Source of the DNA: Oscillibacter sp.
GTDB taxonomy: Bacteria > Bacillota > Clostridia > Oscillospirales > Oscillospiraceae
DNA length: 33,089 nt
Direction: 5' to 3'
Assembly (NCBI GenBank): GCA_020025475.1
Contig: JAHHSA010000016.1
Coordinates: 1-33,089, forward strand
Shown: positions 1-8,966 of the stretch, one piece after another
How the letters are laid out: every line of letters begins with the position of its first letter
How positions within the stretch are numbered: position 1 is the first letter of the stretch
Notes under the pieces: generated by a model
The model's input: only the letters and a program-made list of their open reading frames with translations
Databases searched by the model: none
What the model was told of the DNA's origin: nothing
Made by a program: the position numbers and the translations under genes

Positions 1-98
1 GAAAATCACTATGGATTTTTTGTTAGGTGTCCAACTTCATTATGCAATCAACCATCCTGCAAGAATATGATTGTGTGGATGGCCAAAAGGCAACCCTC

Positions 99-147
99 TC
101 ACACAAAGAACGCAGTGCATCATTGGTGTACTGCGTTCTTTGTGTGA
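99..147 (-). terminator. Hairpin downstream of dnaE
   Basis: A perfect 18-bp inverted repeat (99-116 with 130-147) starts 7 nt after the dnaE stop codon. Read on the minus strand, the stem is followed by GAGGGTTGCCTTTTGG, so the U-tract is short and offset. It is placed as a terminator ending the long hprK-to-dnaE operon, but the weak U-tract means it could instead be a 3'-end stabilising structure. The remaining bases 1-98 hold no gene that I can support. Confidence 0.65.
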
Positions 148-153
148 AATATG

Positions 154-3100
154 TTATTTTACAACCACATTGACCTCTCCCAACGTCTCTCTGGCTTCCT
201 GGACCAAAGCACTGTGGAGCAGGACGTTTGCCCCATAGACCTTGCGGGTATCTGCCATCACCATTTTCACCGGTGATGTGCCAGGAAACATCTGGAACAC
301 CAGCTTCATGTGGCGAATCGAAGGGTCCTGCAGACTGGGGAATTTTAGGAACAGGGTCTTCCCTGCCACCTGATTTTCCGCAGGCACCTCCACCTCGGGC
401 GCCGGTGGTATCCCACCCTCCACCGTGGACAGCGGGTAAGCGGAATCACACATGATCTGGGGGACTTTTTCGTCCCGGGCGGAGAGTTTTCCCTGTACGA
501 CAATGACTTGGTTTGCCTGCAGATAGGCACCGCAACTGTTCAGTGCCCGGGAGAAACAAAGCATCTCAATGGAACTGGTATCATCCTCAACTGTTACATA
601 GGCCATGAGGGTATTGTTCTTGGTGGTCTTGGTTTTGACAGATGTCACAACACCCGCTATGGTGATCCGCTGACCGTCCCGGAATCTGGTGGGGCCGCTC
701 TCCTGACTAAAGTCCTCCAAAATGGAACCAATGGTGGGAGCGTTCAGCTTGCGCAGCGTATCGCGATAGGCGTCCATGGGGTGTCCCGAGAGGTAGAGCC
801 CTGTGGTTTCCTTCTCCATATTCATCAATTCCTGGGCTGTAAACTCAGGAATATCTGGCAAGGAAAATTCCTTTTCAACTACTGGTGCGGAAGTAGAACC
901 GGACGTCATGGAGAAAAAGTCAATCTGTCCCTCCAAATTTTGCCGTTGCTGCGCTGCGATGGAGTCCATCGTGGACTCGTAGACCTTGATCAGCTGGGAG
1001 CGCTTGGCACCGGTGGTGTCAAACGCTCCGGAGCGGATCAGATTTTCCACTGCACGCTTATTGATATCGCTCCCCATCATCCGGGAACAGAAATCGTACA
1101 GTGACGTAAAATCGCCGTTCTCTCGCTCTCTCATGACAGCCTGGATGAAACCGCGGCCAATATTCTTGATGGCCACCAGGCCAAACCGGATACCCTCCTC
1201 TTCTACAGTAAAGCAGTCCCGGGACCGGTTGATGTCCGGCGGCAGCAGCTTGATGTTGCACTCCCGGCACTCGTTGATATAGCCTGCCACCTTGTCAGAG
1301 TTATCCAGCACGCTGGTGAGCAACGCAGCCATATACTCCCGTGGATAGTGGCACTTGAAATAGGCCGTTTGGTAGGCCACCACAGCATAAGAGACAGCAT
1401 GGGCCTTATTGAATGCATAGTTGGCGAAATCATAAATCTCCTGATAAATAGCCTCAGCCGTGGCCTCTGCAATGCCATTTGCAACACAGCCGGTAATGCC
1501 TCGTTCGGCATCGCCGTGGATAAAAGCATCCTTCTCTTTCTGAATCTGGGCTGCCTTTTTTTTGGAGATAGCACGGCGCACCATATCCGCCTGCCCCAGA
1601 GAGTACCCAGCCAACTGCTGGAAGATCTGAATGACCTGTTCCTGATAGACAATACAGCCGTAGGTGACGGACAAAATAGGCTCCAGCATGGGATGCAGAT
1701 AGCGGATGCGGCTGGGGTCCTGTTTGCAGGCGATGAATCTGGGGATAGAGTCCATGGGGCCTGGTCGGTACAGTGCGATAATAGCGGTAATATCTTCCAC
1801 ATTCTGGGGTTTCAGGCTGATGCACACGCCGGTCATGCCGCCGGATTCCATCTGAAACACGCCGGAGGTCTGTCCCCGGGAGATCATTTCGTAGGTCTCC
1901 CGGTCATTCTCCGGAATATTTTCCAGTCGGAATTCCGGCTCTCGGGTCTGCACCATCTTGACGGCGTCATCCAGAACGGTCAGGTTCCGCAAACCCAAGA
2001 AGTCCATCTTCAGGAGGCCCAGCTCCTCCAGGGTAGTCATGACATACTGGCAAACCACGGATTCATCATTTTTGGCAAGTGGGACGTATTCATATACGGG
2101 ACGCTTGGTGATCACCACACCGGCGGCATGGGTAGAAGCGTGGCGAGGCATGCCCTCTAGGGCCTTGGCTGTATCGATCAGTTTTTGTACCTGTGGATCA
2201 GACTCGTACATTTCCCGCAGTGGTTTGCTAAGCTGTAAGGCGTCATTGAGGGTGATGTGCAGCGTGTTGGGGACCTGCTTTGCAATGGCATCCACTTCTG
2301 CATAGGGAATGTTCATGACGCGTCCGACATCCCGAATCACACCGCGGGCGGCCATGGTTCCAAAGGTGACAATTTGCGCCACATGGTCGTCGCCGTACTT
2401 CCGGCGGACATAGTCCACCACCTCTCCCCGTCTTGTGTCGCCGAAGTCCATGTCGATATCCGGCATGCTGACACGCTCTGGATTTAGAAATCGCTCAAAG
2501 TAGAGCGAATATTTCATGGGATCGATATCTGTGATATGGAGGCAGTAGGAGACCATGGACCCGGCAGCGCTTCCGCGGCCCGGTCCAACGGGAATTCCCA
2601 CGCTCTTGGCATAGTGTACGAAGTCAGAGACAATGAGAAAATAGTCTGTAAAGCCCATTTTCTCGATCATGTCCTGTTCGTATTTCAGCTGCCCCCGATA
2701 TCGCTCATCATCGCCATAACGCTCCCGATAGCCTTCATCACAGAGCTTTTTCAGATAGGAATAACTGTCGTAGCCGGGGGGCAACTGGAATTCCGGCAGA
2801 TGATAGGTTCCAAAAGTAAAGTCCAGATTGCACATTTCCGCAACTTTTGCCGTGTTTGCCACAGCACCCTCATAGCCACGGAACAGCGCTTCCATCTCTG
2901 CCTCTGAGCGCAGATAGAAATTCTGAGGCTCGTAGCGCATCCGGTTCTCATCGTCCAGTGTCTTCCCTGTCTGTAGGCACAAAAGCACATCATGGGCAGC
3001 AGCGTCCTCCTTGCGGAGATAGTGGGCATCATTGGTGCAGACCATGGGGAGACCGGTCTCCTGATGAATCCGAAGGATGCCCTGATTGACAATAGCCTGC

Positions 3101-3648
3101 TCCTGAATCCCGTGGTCCTGAAGTTCCAGATAGAAGTGGTCCGGGCCGAAGATCTCTGCCATTTCCAGGGCGTAGCTCTTTGCGTTTTCAAATTCTCCGT
3201 TCCGCAGCATCCTGGGCAGCTCACCGGCCAGACAGGCAGACAGAGCCACCAGTCCCCTGCTGTGTTCCCGCAGAAGCTGTAAATCAATGCGGGGCTTAAT
3301 ATAAAAGCCCTCTGTCCAGGCCATGGAGACCATGTAAGAGAGGTTCCGGTAGCCCTCTTCATTCTCGCACAACAGCACCAGATGTCGGCTCTCTGCATCT
3401 AATTCATGGACTTTATCGAACCGACTCCTGCCTTTGGGCGCCACATAGACCTCACAGCCGATGATGGGCTTGATTCCCTCCGCCTTACAGGCACGGTAAA
3501 AATCAATAACACCATACATAACGCCGTGGTCTGTGATGGCACAGGCAGTCTGCCCCATTTCTTTAACAACACGGGGCAGATCCCGGATGCGGCAGGCACC
3601 GTCCAGCAGGCTGTACTCCGTATGGACATGTAAATGAACAAAGGACAT
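154..3648 (-). CDS. dnaE: DNA polymerase III subunit alpha (DnaE)
   Basis: The product is the alpha (polymerase) subunit of bacterial DNA polymerase III, a family C replicase. The 1164-residue protein is full length for DnaE. An N-terminal PHP domain opens with an HxHxH pattern (residues 5-9). The palm carries the catalytic aspartates in PDIDMDF (396-402) and KMDFLGL (547-553). A finger/HhH region follows, and an OB-fold stretch (ITIAGVVTSVKTKTTKNN, about 1010-1030) lies near the C-terminus. The ATG at 3648 has an AAAGGAAG site about 10 nt upstream. Firmicutes usually also carry PolC; that gene is not in this window, so whether this DnaE is the main replicase or the lagging-strand/primer-extension enzyme cannot be told here. 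It is the last gene of the run that begins at hprK. Confidence 0.97.
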   Translation of the reverse strand: MSFVHLHVHTEYSLLDGACRIRDLPRVVKEMGQTACAITDHGVMYGVIDFYRACKAEGIKPIIGCEVYVAPKGRSRFDKVHELDAESRHLVLLCENEEGYRNLSYMVSMAWTEGFYIKPRIDLQLLREHSRGLVALSACLAGELPRMLRNGEFENAKSYALEMAEIFGPDHFYLELQDHGIQEQAIVNQGILRIHQETGLPMVCTNDAHYLRKEDAAAHDVLLCLQTGKTLDDENRMRYEPQNFYLRSEAEMEALFRGYEGAVANTAKVAEMCNLDFTFGTYHLPEFQLPPGYDSYSYLKKLCDEGYRERYGDDERYRGQLKYEQDMIEKMGFTDYFLIVSDFVHYAKSVGIPVGPGRGSAAGSMVSYCLHITDIDPMKYSLYFERFLNPERVSMPDIDMDFGDTRRGEVVDYVRRKYGDDHVAQIVTFGTMAARGVIRDVGRVMNIPYAEVDAIAKQVPNTLHITLNDALQLSKPLREMYESDPQVQKLIDTAKALEGMPRHASTHAAGVVITKRPVYEYVPLAKNDESVVCQYVMTTLEELGLLKMDFLGLRNLTVLDDAVKMVQTREPEFRLENIPENDRETYEMISRGQTSGVFQMESGGMTGVCISLKPQNVEDITAIIALYRPGPMDSIPRFIACKQDPSRIRYLHPMLEPILSVTYGCIVYQEQVIQIFQQLAGYSLGQADMVRRAISKKKAAQIQKEKDAFIHGDAERGITGCVANGIAEATAEAIYQEIYDFANYAFNKAHAVSYAVVAYQTAYFKCHYPREYMAALLTSVLDNSDKVAGYINECRECNIKLLPPDINRSRDCFTVEEEGIRFGLVAIKNIGRGFIQAVMRERENGDFTSLYDFCSRMMGSDINKRAVENLIRSGAFDTTGAKRSQLIKVYESTMDSIAAQQRQNLEGQIDFFSMTSGSTSAPVVEKEFSLPDIPEFTAQELMNMEKETTGLYLSGHPMDAYRDTLRKLNAPTIGSILEDFSQESGPTRFRDGQRITIAGVVTSVKTKTTKNNTLMAYVTVEDDTSSIEMLCFSRALNSCGAYLQANQVIVVQGKLSARDEKVPQIMCDSAYPLSTVEGGIPPAPEVEVPAENQVAGKTLFLKFPSLQDPSIRHMKLVFQMFPGTSPVKMVMADTRKVYGANVLLHSALVQEARETLGEVNVVVK

Positions 3649-3681
3649 GGATTGATTCTTCCTTTCAGGGTTTGGTAAAAA

Positions 3682-4149
3682 TCAGTTAGCCTTCAGCTCT
3701 TCCAACATCTCATCGACGATCTGGACTGCCGTGACCACCATAATATCGCAGTGAGAGGTAAGGCCCAACTCGATGGCGGCTGGCGTCTTTTCGCTGGTGC
3801 CGGGATGGGCCTTGAGCAAAGCAATACACTGGGTCAGACCGCCAAATATCTCCTGATAGCGCTTGCGGAATTCCTTGGTAATCTTGTAGAGGTCCCGCTT
3901 GGTATCGGGATTGGCTCCATCAAGATGTGGATACAGCAGACTGAGTGCCATAACACCGCCACTGATGGCACCGCAGAGCTCCTCATGACTGCCGCCAACG
4001 CCGCCACCAAAACCGCCCGAGACTGCCATGGCCTGTTCCTTAGTGATGCCGGCCAGATCGGCAAAAGCACCAATGACCGACTGAGCGCAGTTATAACCCT
4101 GATGATGATATTCGTTTGCCAATTTACAACGTTGGATATTCGTAATCAT
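3682..4149 (-). CDS. C_GCAxxG_C_C family protein
   Basis: This 155-residue protein matches the C_GCAxxG_C_C family, which is named for its spaced cysteines and has no firmly assigned biochemical role. Visible landmarks are YNCAQSV near residue 19, a glycine-rich stretch (GGFGGGVGG), ELCGAISGG around 57-65, and later single cysteines in TQC and SHCD. The cysteine spacing suggests metal or redox-cofactor binding, but that is inference. There is no signal peptide, so it should be cytoplasmic. The ATG has AAAGGAG 8 nt upstream, overlapping the 3' end of whiA, and the gap to whiA is 5 nt, so it is almost certainly co-transcribed. Family members are often found near redox enzymes; its position between whiA and dnaE gives no clear functional clue. 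Confidence 0.8.
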   Translation of the reverse strand: MITNIQRCKLANEYHHQGYNCAQSVIGAFADLAGITKEQAMAVSGGFGGGVGGSHEELCGAISGGVMALSLLYPHLDGANPDTKRDLYKITKEFRKRYQEIFGGLTQCIALLKAHPGTSEKTPAAIELGLTSHCDIMVVTAVQIVDEMLEELKAN

Positions 4150-4154
4150 GAGTG

Positions 4155-5078
4155 TTACTCCTTTCTGTATTCCTGCTTTTCTAATTGCGCTGCTAACTCC
4201 ACAAGCTTGCGCAGCCGGTGATTCAGGCAGGATTTTGTGATGGGTGGCTGGAATTCCTCCGCCAGCTCAGAGAGCGTCAGCTCCGGGTGCGTTTCCCGCA
4301 GCTGCGTAGTCTGCCGCAGCTTTTCCGGCAGAGTTTCCAGCGTGCCACGACTCCGGAGCTTGTGAATGGACTCCAGCTGCTCCTGAGCTGCCTCGACAGC
4401 CTTGTCCAAATTAGCAGTATCACAGTTGAGACGCCGATTCACGCTGTTGCGCAGATCCTTTTCCATCCTGGCAGTCATGATATTCATAGCGGCCACCGGC
4501 GCGCCAATCAAGGTCAGAAAATCCTCGATCTGGTCGCTCTGCTTGAAATACGTGATGTAGCTGCTGTTGCGGGAGACACTCTTTGGAGGATATCCACACT
4601 CCCGCAGCAGCACATCCAGCTCTCTGCTCACTTGAAAATGAGAGCCGTTCAGTTCCAGATGGTAGCGCTTGTATGGATCTGTGATGCTTCCACCGGCAAA
4701 GAAAATTCCCCGCAGAAAGGAAGCTCGGCAGCAGTCCTCCTCCAGCAGGCCGAAGTTGATGTGCAGCACCAGATTCTGTCTGGGATCATAGCCCAAAAGA
4801 TTGATGATATGATCCAACTTTTTGGGATCTGTAATCTGAAAGATCTGCTTGCCTGGCTGCTCTGGCTCCGGCTGGCGATCAAACTGAAGGTTGAACGCCC
4901 GATAAAAGAGCTTCGGCAGTCTGGCTGCAAAGTTTGGATTTTCGGTAATGATCCGAACACCCGCAGAGTTAAAACTGTTGCAGTACAGCAAGATTCCGTA
5001 AGCCTCAGCCCGCGCACAGCACAGCCGCTGCACCGGAATCTTGCACAATTCATTTTTCGTATCAAAAGAAAAAGACAT
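4155..5078 (-). CDS. whiA: DNA-binding protein WhiA
   Basis: WhiA homologue of 307 residues, the usual length. The family has an N-terminal fold related to LAGLIDADG homing endonucleases (here about residues 1-210, without nuclease function in known members) and a C-terminal helix-turn-helix, visible at about 255-297 (LTLSELAEEFQPPITKSC and the following basic helix). In actinomycetes it drives sporulation septation; in Bacillus it affects cell division and chromosome segregation. The neighbours rapZ and yvcK upstream are the classical conserved partners, which makes the assignment secure. The start has AAAGGAG about 7 nt upstream. The gene lies 30 nt after yvcK in the same direction. Confidence 0.96.
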   Translation of the reverse strand: MSFSFDTKNELCKIPVQRLCCARAEAYGILLYCNSFNSAGVRIITENPNFAARLPKLFYRAFNLQFDRQPEPEQPGKQIFQITDPKKLDHIINLLGYDPRQNLVLHINFGLLEEDCCRASFLRGIFFAGGSITDPYKRYHLELNGSHFQVSRELDVLLRECGYPPKSVSRNSSYITYFKQSDQIEDFLTLIGAPVAAMNIMTARMEKDLRNSVNRRLNCDTANLDKAVEAAQEQLESIHKLRSRGTLETLPEKLRQTTQLRETHPELTLSELAEEFQPPITKSCLNHRLRKLVELAAQLEKQEYRKE

Positions 5079-5108
5079 AAACAGTCTCCTTTACCTGTAG
5101 GTCAGATC

Positions 5109-6188
5109 TCAGCGGCGGGAAAAGCTACTGGAATCCTCCATCCGGTAACCACCGTCATGCACATGAAAATTGTTACCTGCAATGCGAACACTGCACTCTG
5201 CGTGCAGCAAAATCAGTTCCCTGGCAAGATGTTCGGGGTTGTGGCGGACATAGCCGTTATCAACTGTGGCGATGGGCCGCTGGATCACCTTTACGCCAAG
5301 GGCTGCACACGCTTCCTGATCACAGGTAATGGCCTCTGCCCCCTCCTGGGCGTAGCGCTGGGCCACATCCTCCGGAATGGGAGAGGAGTTTGCAAGACAC
5401 AGATTGAACAGGCCCGGTGCCGAATGCTTGAAGATTGCAGAAATGTGGTCAGCAGCCGTGTAGCCCTCTGTCTCCCCATCCTGGGTCATAACATTGCAGA
5501 CATACACCTTCATGGCATCGGAGCTTTGAATGGCCTGAACAATGCCGTCCACCAGAAGATTTGGGATGATGCTGGTGTAGAGACTGCCAGGTCCCAGAAT
5601 AATCATATCTGCATTTTCAATTGCTGTCAGAGCAGTTTTCAGTGCTTTGGGGTGCTCCGGCAGCAGCCGGACCTGCGTGATGCGGCAGTTCTCTTTCTTT
5701 TTGCAGTGAAAGATCTTGGACTCCCCCACAACCGAGGCGCCGTTTTCAAATTGGGCCTCCAACTGGACATCTGCTGTTGTTACGGGCAGCACCCGACCAG
5801 TGATGGCCAGGACCTGACTCATTCGCTCCACAGCAACATCAAACGTTGGCGAGATCCCATTGAGCGCGGCCAGAAAGAGATTTCCAAAGCTCTGCCCGGA
5901 CAGACTGCCTTCGGTAAACCGATATCGCATCAGCTCGCTCATAAGCGGCTCTGTATTAGCCAGCGCTTCCAGGCAGTTGCGGATGTCTCCGGGCGGCGGC
6001 ATCCCCAGGTCCTGGCGCAGCATACCGGAACCGCCGCCGTCATCCGCAACGGTGACGATGGCGGAAAGATTCTCTGTATATAGTTTTAAGCCCCGCAGCA
6101 TGGTGGACAGACCGTGCCCACCACCAATCACCACAATTTTTGGTCCGTGGTCTCTGGGCACACGGTACGGAACAGGCTGAAGCTCCAT
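5109..6188 (-). CDS. yvcK: YvcK/CofD-family gluconeogenesis factor
   Basis: A 359-residue member of the YvcK family (CofD-like fold). In Bacillus subtilis, YvcK is needed for growth on gluconeogenic carbon sources and influences peptidoglycan synthesis and cell shape; it binds UDP-sugars rather than making F420. Family signatures are visible: a nucleotide-binding loop IGGGHGLSTMLRGLK near the N-terminus, TVADDGGGSG, PPPGDIRNCL, and LGPGSLYTSIIPNLL in the middle. The start has GGGAGG 6 nt upstream. It sits 13 nt downstream of rapZ and 30 nt upstream of whiA, the order found in most Firmicutes. Its linkage to murB and hprK here fits a role connecting carbon status to wall synthesis. Confidence 0.95.
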   Translation of the reverse strand: MELQPVPYRVPRDHGPKIVVIGGGHGLSTMLRGLKLYTENLSAIVTVADDGGGSGMLRQDLGMPPPGDIRNCLEALANTEPLMSELMRYRFTEGSLSGQSFGNLFLAALNGISPTFDVAVERMSQVLAITGRVLPVTTADVQLEAQFENGASVVGESKIFHCKKKENCRITQVRLLPEHPKALKTALTAIENADMIILGPGSLYTSIIPNLLVDGIVQAIQSSDAMKVYVCNVMTQDGETEGYTAADHISAIFKHSAPGLFNLCLANSSPIPEDVAQRYAQEGAEAITCDQEACAALGVKVIQRPIATVDNGYVRHNPEHLARELILLHAECSVRIAGNNFHVHDGGYRMEDSSSFSRR

Positions 6189-6201
6189 GGTTACCTCCCT
6201 G

Positions 6202-7065
6202 TCAAATTCCCCGGTTCATATCCCGGTGGCTTTCAGTGACTGGATATCCCAAGCCCCTGATGTATTCTGTCAGCGCATGGGTGATGGCAACCGAGCGATG
6301 GTGTCCGCCTGTGCAGCCAACCGCAATCACGAGGACCGTTTTCCCCTCTTCTGCGTACAGCGGCAGAGAAAAGGCCAGCAAATCTTTCAGCTTATCCAGA
6401 AAGTCCCGGGTCTGCTGAAAGCTAAACACATAGTCTGCCACCCCACGGTCAAGCCCCGTTTGGTTCCGCAGCGATTCAATGTAGAAGGGATTGGGCATGA
6501 AGCGAACGTCAAAGACCAGATCCGCATCCAGGGGGAGACCGTGCTTATAGCCAAACGAAGTGATGTTGACGCTCATTCCGCCCTGCTCCCCCGCCTCTCC
6601 AAATAGGCGCAGCAACTCCCCACGCAGCTGTGCTGTGGAAAGATGAGAGGTGTCGATTACATGGTCTGCACGATCCCGGACTTTTTGCATCATTTCCCGC
6701 TCCCGGGAAACCGCGTCCGTCAGGGATGCGGAAGTACTCCGAAGAGGGTGGAGACGGCGGGTCTCCTTATATCGCTTGATAATGGTTTCCGGTGTTGCTT
6801 CCAAGAAAAGCATCCGGCATTGATCCCCCATGCTCTTCAAACGATCCAGCACTTCAAAAAGTTCCGTGAAGGAGCTGGCAGTCCGCACATCGTATACCAG
6901 TGCCACGCGATCGTATCTGCCTCTTCCGCCTACACAGAACTCTGCAAACTTCAAAATCATGGCCGCAGGCATATTATCCACAATGTAAAAGCCCATATCT
7001 TCCAGAAAGGAAGCGGCTTTGCTCTTTCCGGCACCAGACAGCCCGGAGATGATCAAAATTTCCAT
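6202..7065 (-). CDS. rapZ: RapZ/YvcJ P-loop nucleotide-binding protein
   Basis: RapZ (YvcJ in Bacillus) is a P-loop protein; in enterobacteria it adapts RNase E to small RNAs controlling glucosamine-6-phosphate synthase, while the Firmicute role is less defined. With the ATG at 7065 the protein has 287 residues, the normal size, and begins right before the Walker A loop GLSGAGKS (8-15). Further family marks are FDVRFMPNPFY in the middle and GCTGGHHRSVAI near the C-terminus. I prefer this start over an in-frame TTG at 7092 because AAGGGGA lies 8-9 nt upstream and the TTG would overlap murB by 11 nt. It lies 16 nt after murB. Confidence 0.95.
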   Translation of the reverse strand: MEILIISGLSGAGKSKAASFLEDMGFYIVDNMPAAMILKFAEFCVGGRGRYDRVALVYDVRTASSFTELFEVLDRLKSMGDQCRMLFLEATPETIIKRYKETRRLHPLRSTSASLTDAVSREREMMQKVRDRADHVIDTSHLSTAQLRGELLRLFGEAGEQGGMSVNITSFGYKHGLPLDADLVFDVRFMPNPFYIESLRNQTGLDRGVADYVFSFQQTRDFLDKLKDLLAFSLPLYAEEGKTVLVIAVGCTGGHHRSVAITHALTEYIRGLGYPVTESHRDMNRGI

Positions 7066-7081
7066 ATCAAGGGTCCCCTTC

Positions 7082-7999
7082 TCAATGAACAATCCGAACT
7101 TCCGGTTCCAACTGCACCCCGGTCTCCGCAGCGACCCGCTCCTGGACCTGAGTGATCACACCCAGTACATCGGCACAGGTGGCACCACCGATATTGATGA
7201 CAAAGCCTGCGTGTTTCTCGCTGACCTGGGCACCGCCCACTGTCAGGCCCTTCAGGCCGCATTGCTCAATCAGAGTGCCTGCAAAGTGATTGGGCGGACG
7301 CTTGAAAGTACTGCCAGCACTGGGGTATTCCAGAGGCTGGCTGGCCTTCCGCCTGCTCATCAGGTCCTTCATCGTGGCTCGAATCGCTTCCGGAACACCG
7401 CGCTGGAGCCGAATGACTCCCCGAAGAATCACCGCATCCGGATGCTCTGTAAAGATACTTTGACGATAGCCCAAATGCAGCTCCTCCAAAGAGAGGGTTC
7501 GAATCCCTTCATTTGGGAAAAGAGCCGTTACGGACTCCAGTACCTGGCTCATCTCACCACCATAAGCACCTGCGTTCATGCAGATAGCACCTCCCAGTGT
7601 ACCGGGGATGCCGTGAGCAAATTCCAGGCCAGTCAGGCCCTGCCTGCATGCGGTGTCCGCAAGGCGCGCAAGAGACACTCCGCAGTCGGCAGAAAGAACC
7701 GTTTCGCTTTCGATTCGAATCTCATGAAAGGCGGCGGAGGTTTCAATCACCAGACGGTCCACTCCCTTGTCAGGGGCAAGAAGATTGGTTCCGTTGCCGA
7801 TCACCAGGGGCGTGATGCCGCAGTCTTCGGCAAGCTGGAACAGAATAACTACCTGCTCTCCATTTTTCGGATAAGCCATCCGCTTTGCGGGGCCTCCGAT
7901 GCGGAATGAGGTATGCCGACTCATCGGCTCATTCTGCGCAATTTCCACATCTGGCAGATAATCGGCTGCCAGTTTGTCAAATTCTTTACACCAATCCAT
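7082..7999 (-). CDS. murB: UDP-N-acetylmuramate dehydrogenase (MurB)
   Basis: MurB is the FAD-dependent reductase that converts UDP-GlcNAc-enolpyruvate to UDP-MurNAc with NADPH, the second committed step of peptidoglycan precursor synthesis in the cytoplasm. The 305-residue length fits the short type II MurB. FAD-binding stretches include VIGNGTNLL near residue 60 and GIPGTLGGAICMNAGAYGGE in the middle. The catalytic serine lies in YPSAGSTFKRP, and a C-terminal glutamate lies in QLEPEVRIV. The ATG has a strong GGAGGAGG site 6-8 nt upstream. Placement between the glucokinase gene and rapZ follows a conserved Clostridia arrangement. Confidence 0.97.
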   Translation of the reverse strand: MDWCKEFDKLAADYLPDVEIAQNEPMSRHTSFRIGGPAKRMAYPKNGEQVVILFQLAEDCGITPLVIGNGTNLLAPDKGVDRLVIETSAAFHEIRIESETVLSADCGVSLARLADTACRQGLTGLEFAHGIPGTLGGAICMNAGAYGGEMSQVLESVTALFPNEGIRTLSLEELHLGYRQSIFTEHPDAVILRGVIRLQRGVPEAIRATMKDLMSRRKASQPLEYPSAGSTFKRPPNHFAGTLIEQCGLKGLTVGGAQVSEKHAGFVINIGGATCADVLGVITQVQERVAAETGVQLEPEVRIVH

Positions 8000-8017
8000 A
8001 CATGGACCTCCTCCAAG

Positions 8018-8953
8018 TTATAGCATGCGCTTCAACAGGGCCGCGCCGATGATACCGGCGTCATTGCCCATGGTAGCACGGACCACCTTGGGGTACTGCC
8101 CCACATGACGGCCGTAGCACTGTTCTTTTACGATGGTCTGCAGCGGAGTGAGAAGCAGCTCGTCCGGGGCGGCTGCAACGCCGCCGCCAATGGCTACGAT
8201 CTCCGGTTGCAGGATGTTGACCAGGTTGATGACGCCAGCTGCCAGGTATTCTACATAGTCCCGGCAGACAGACAGCGCTGTTTCATCTCCCTGCAATGCG
8301 GCCTGAAAAACTGTGTACCCCTCTACACCGCCCTGTGCGGCCAGGCGATGCAGCAGGCTCTCGGGATGCGCATCCATTGCCTCACAGGTCAGTCGAATCA
8401 GGCCCGTGGCAGAGGCGTAAGCCTCCCAGCAGCCCTTACGGCCGCAGTTGCAGGGCACACCATCCCGGACGATGACCATATGGCCTACCTCTCCACCGCA
8501 GCCCATAGAGGTTTGCAGCTTCCCGTTCAGGATGATGCCGCCGCCAATGCCGGTGCCCAGTGTCAAAATCACAAAACTGCTGCTGCCCTTGCCCACACCG
8601 CAGAGATACTCTCCCGCCGCTGCGCAGTCTGCATCATTGCCCAGCAGCACCGGGAGATCCAGGTGCTGGCGGAACAGCGTCTCCAGCGGAACGTTCCGCA
8701 TGGGAATATTGGCTGTGTAGAGAATGTCTCCGCCCTTGACAGCACCGGGAATGCCCATACCTACATATTCCACATCCCGCTCTGCAACGCCTGCCTGACA
8801 CATGACATCACGGGAAAGGGCAGCCAGGGTCTCCGCAAATGCCTCAGGGCCGGTAAACTGTAATGGTGTGCGGGCAACGGTCAAAATATGTCCCGTTTCA
8901 TCTGTAAGGCCTGCTTTCAGGTTGGTGCCGCCAACATCAATACCAATATACAT
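8018..8953 (-). CDS. ROK family glucokinase
   Basis: This 311-residue ROK-family sugar kinase most likely phosphorylates glucose with ATP. Visible motifs are the N-terminal phosphate loop DVGGTNLKAG (6-15), the catalytic region GNDADCAAAGEY, TLGTGIGGGII, and the ROK zinc site GEVGHMVI followed by CNCGRKGCWEAYAS. It has no N-terminal DNA-binding helix, so it is an enzyme, not a ROK repressor. Exact sugar preference (glucose, N-acetylglucosamine or N-acetylmannosamine) cannot be settled from sequence. It lies 13 nt downstream of hprK and 18 nt upstream of murB, so sugar phosphorylation, HPr-based regulation and muramic acid synthesis share a transcript. Confidence 0.92.
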   Translation of the reverse strand: MYIGIDVGGTNLKAGLTDETGHILTVARTPLQFTGPEAFAETLAALSRDVMCQAGVAERDVEYVGMGIPGAVKGGDILYTANIPMRNVPLETLFRQHLDLPVLLGNDADCAAAGEYLCGVGKGSSSFVILTLGTGIGGGIILNGKLQTSMGCGGEVGHMVIVRDGVPCNCGRKGCWEAYASATGLIRLTCEAMDAHPESLLHRLAAQGGVEGYTVFQAALQGDETALSVCRDYVEYLAAGVINLVNILQPEIVAIGGGVAAAPDELLLTPLQTIVKEQCYGRHVGQYPKVVRATMGNDAGIIGAALLKRML

Positions 8954-8966
8954 CGCTCTGCCTCCG

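Noticed and set aside
4218..6083. 621-codon open frame on the plus strand
   Set aside because: It is entirely antisense to whiA and yvcK, both of which match families over full length. Its translation is low-complexity and resembles no family; it arises from codon bias in the GC-rich opposite strand.
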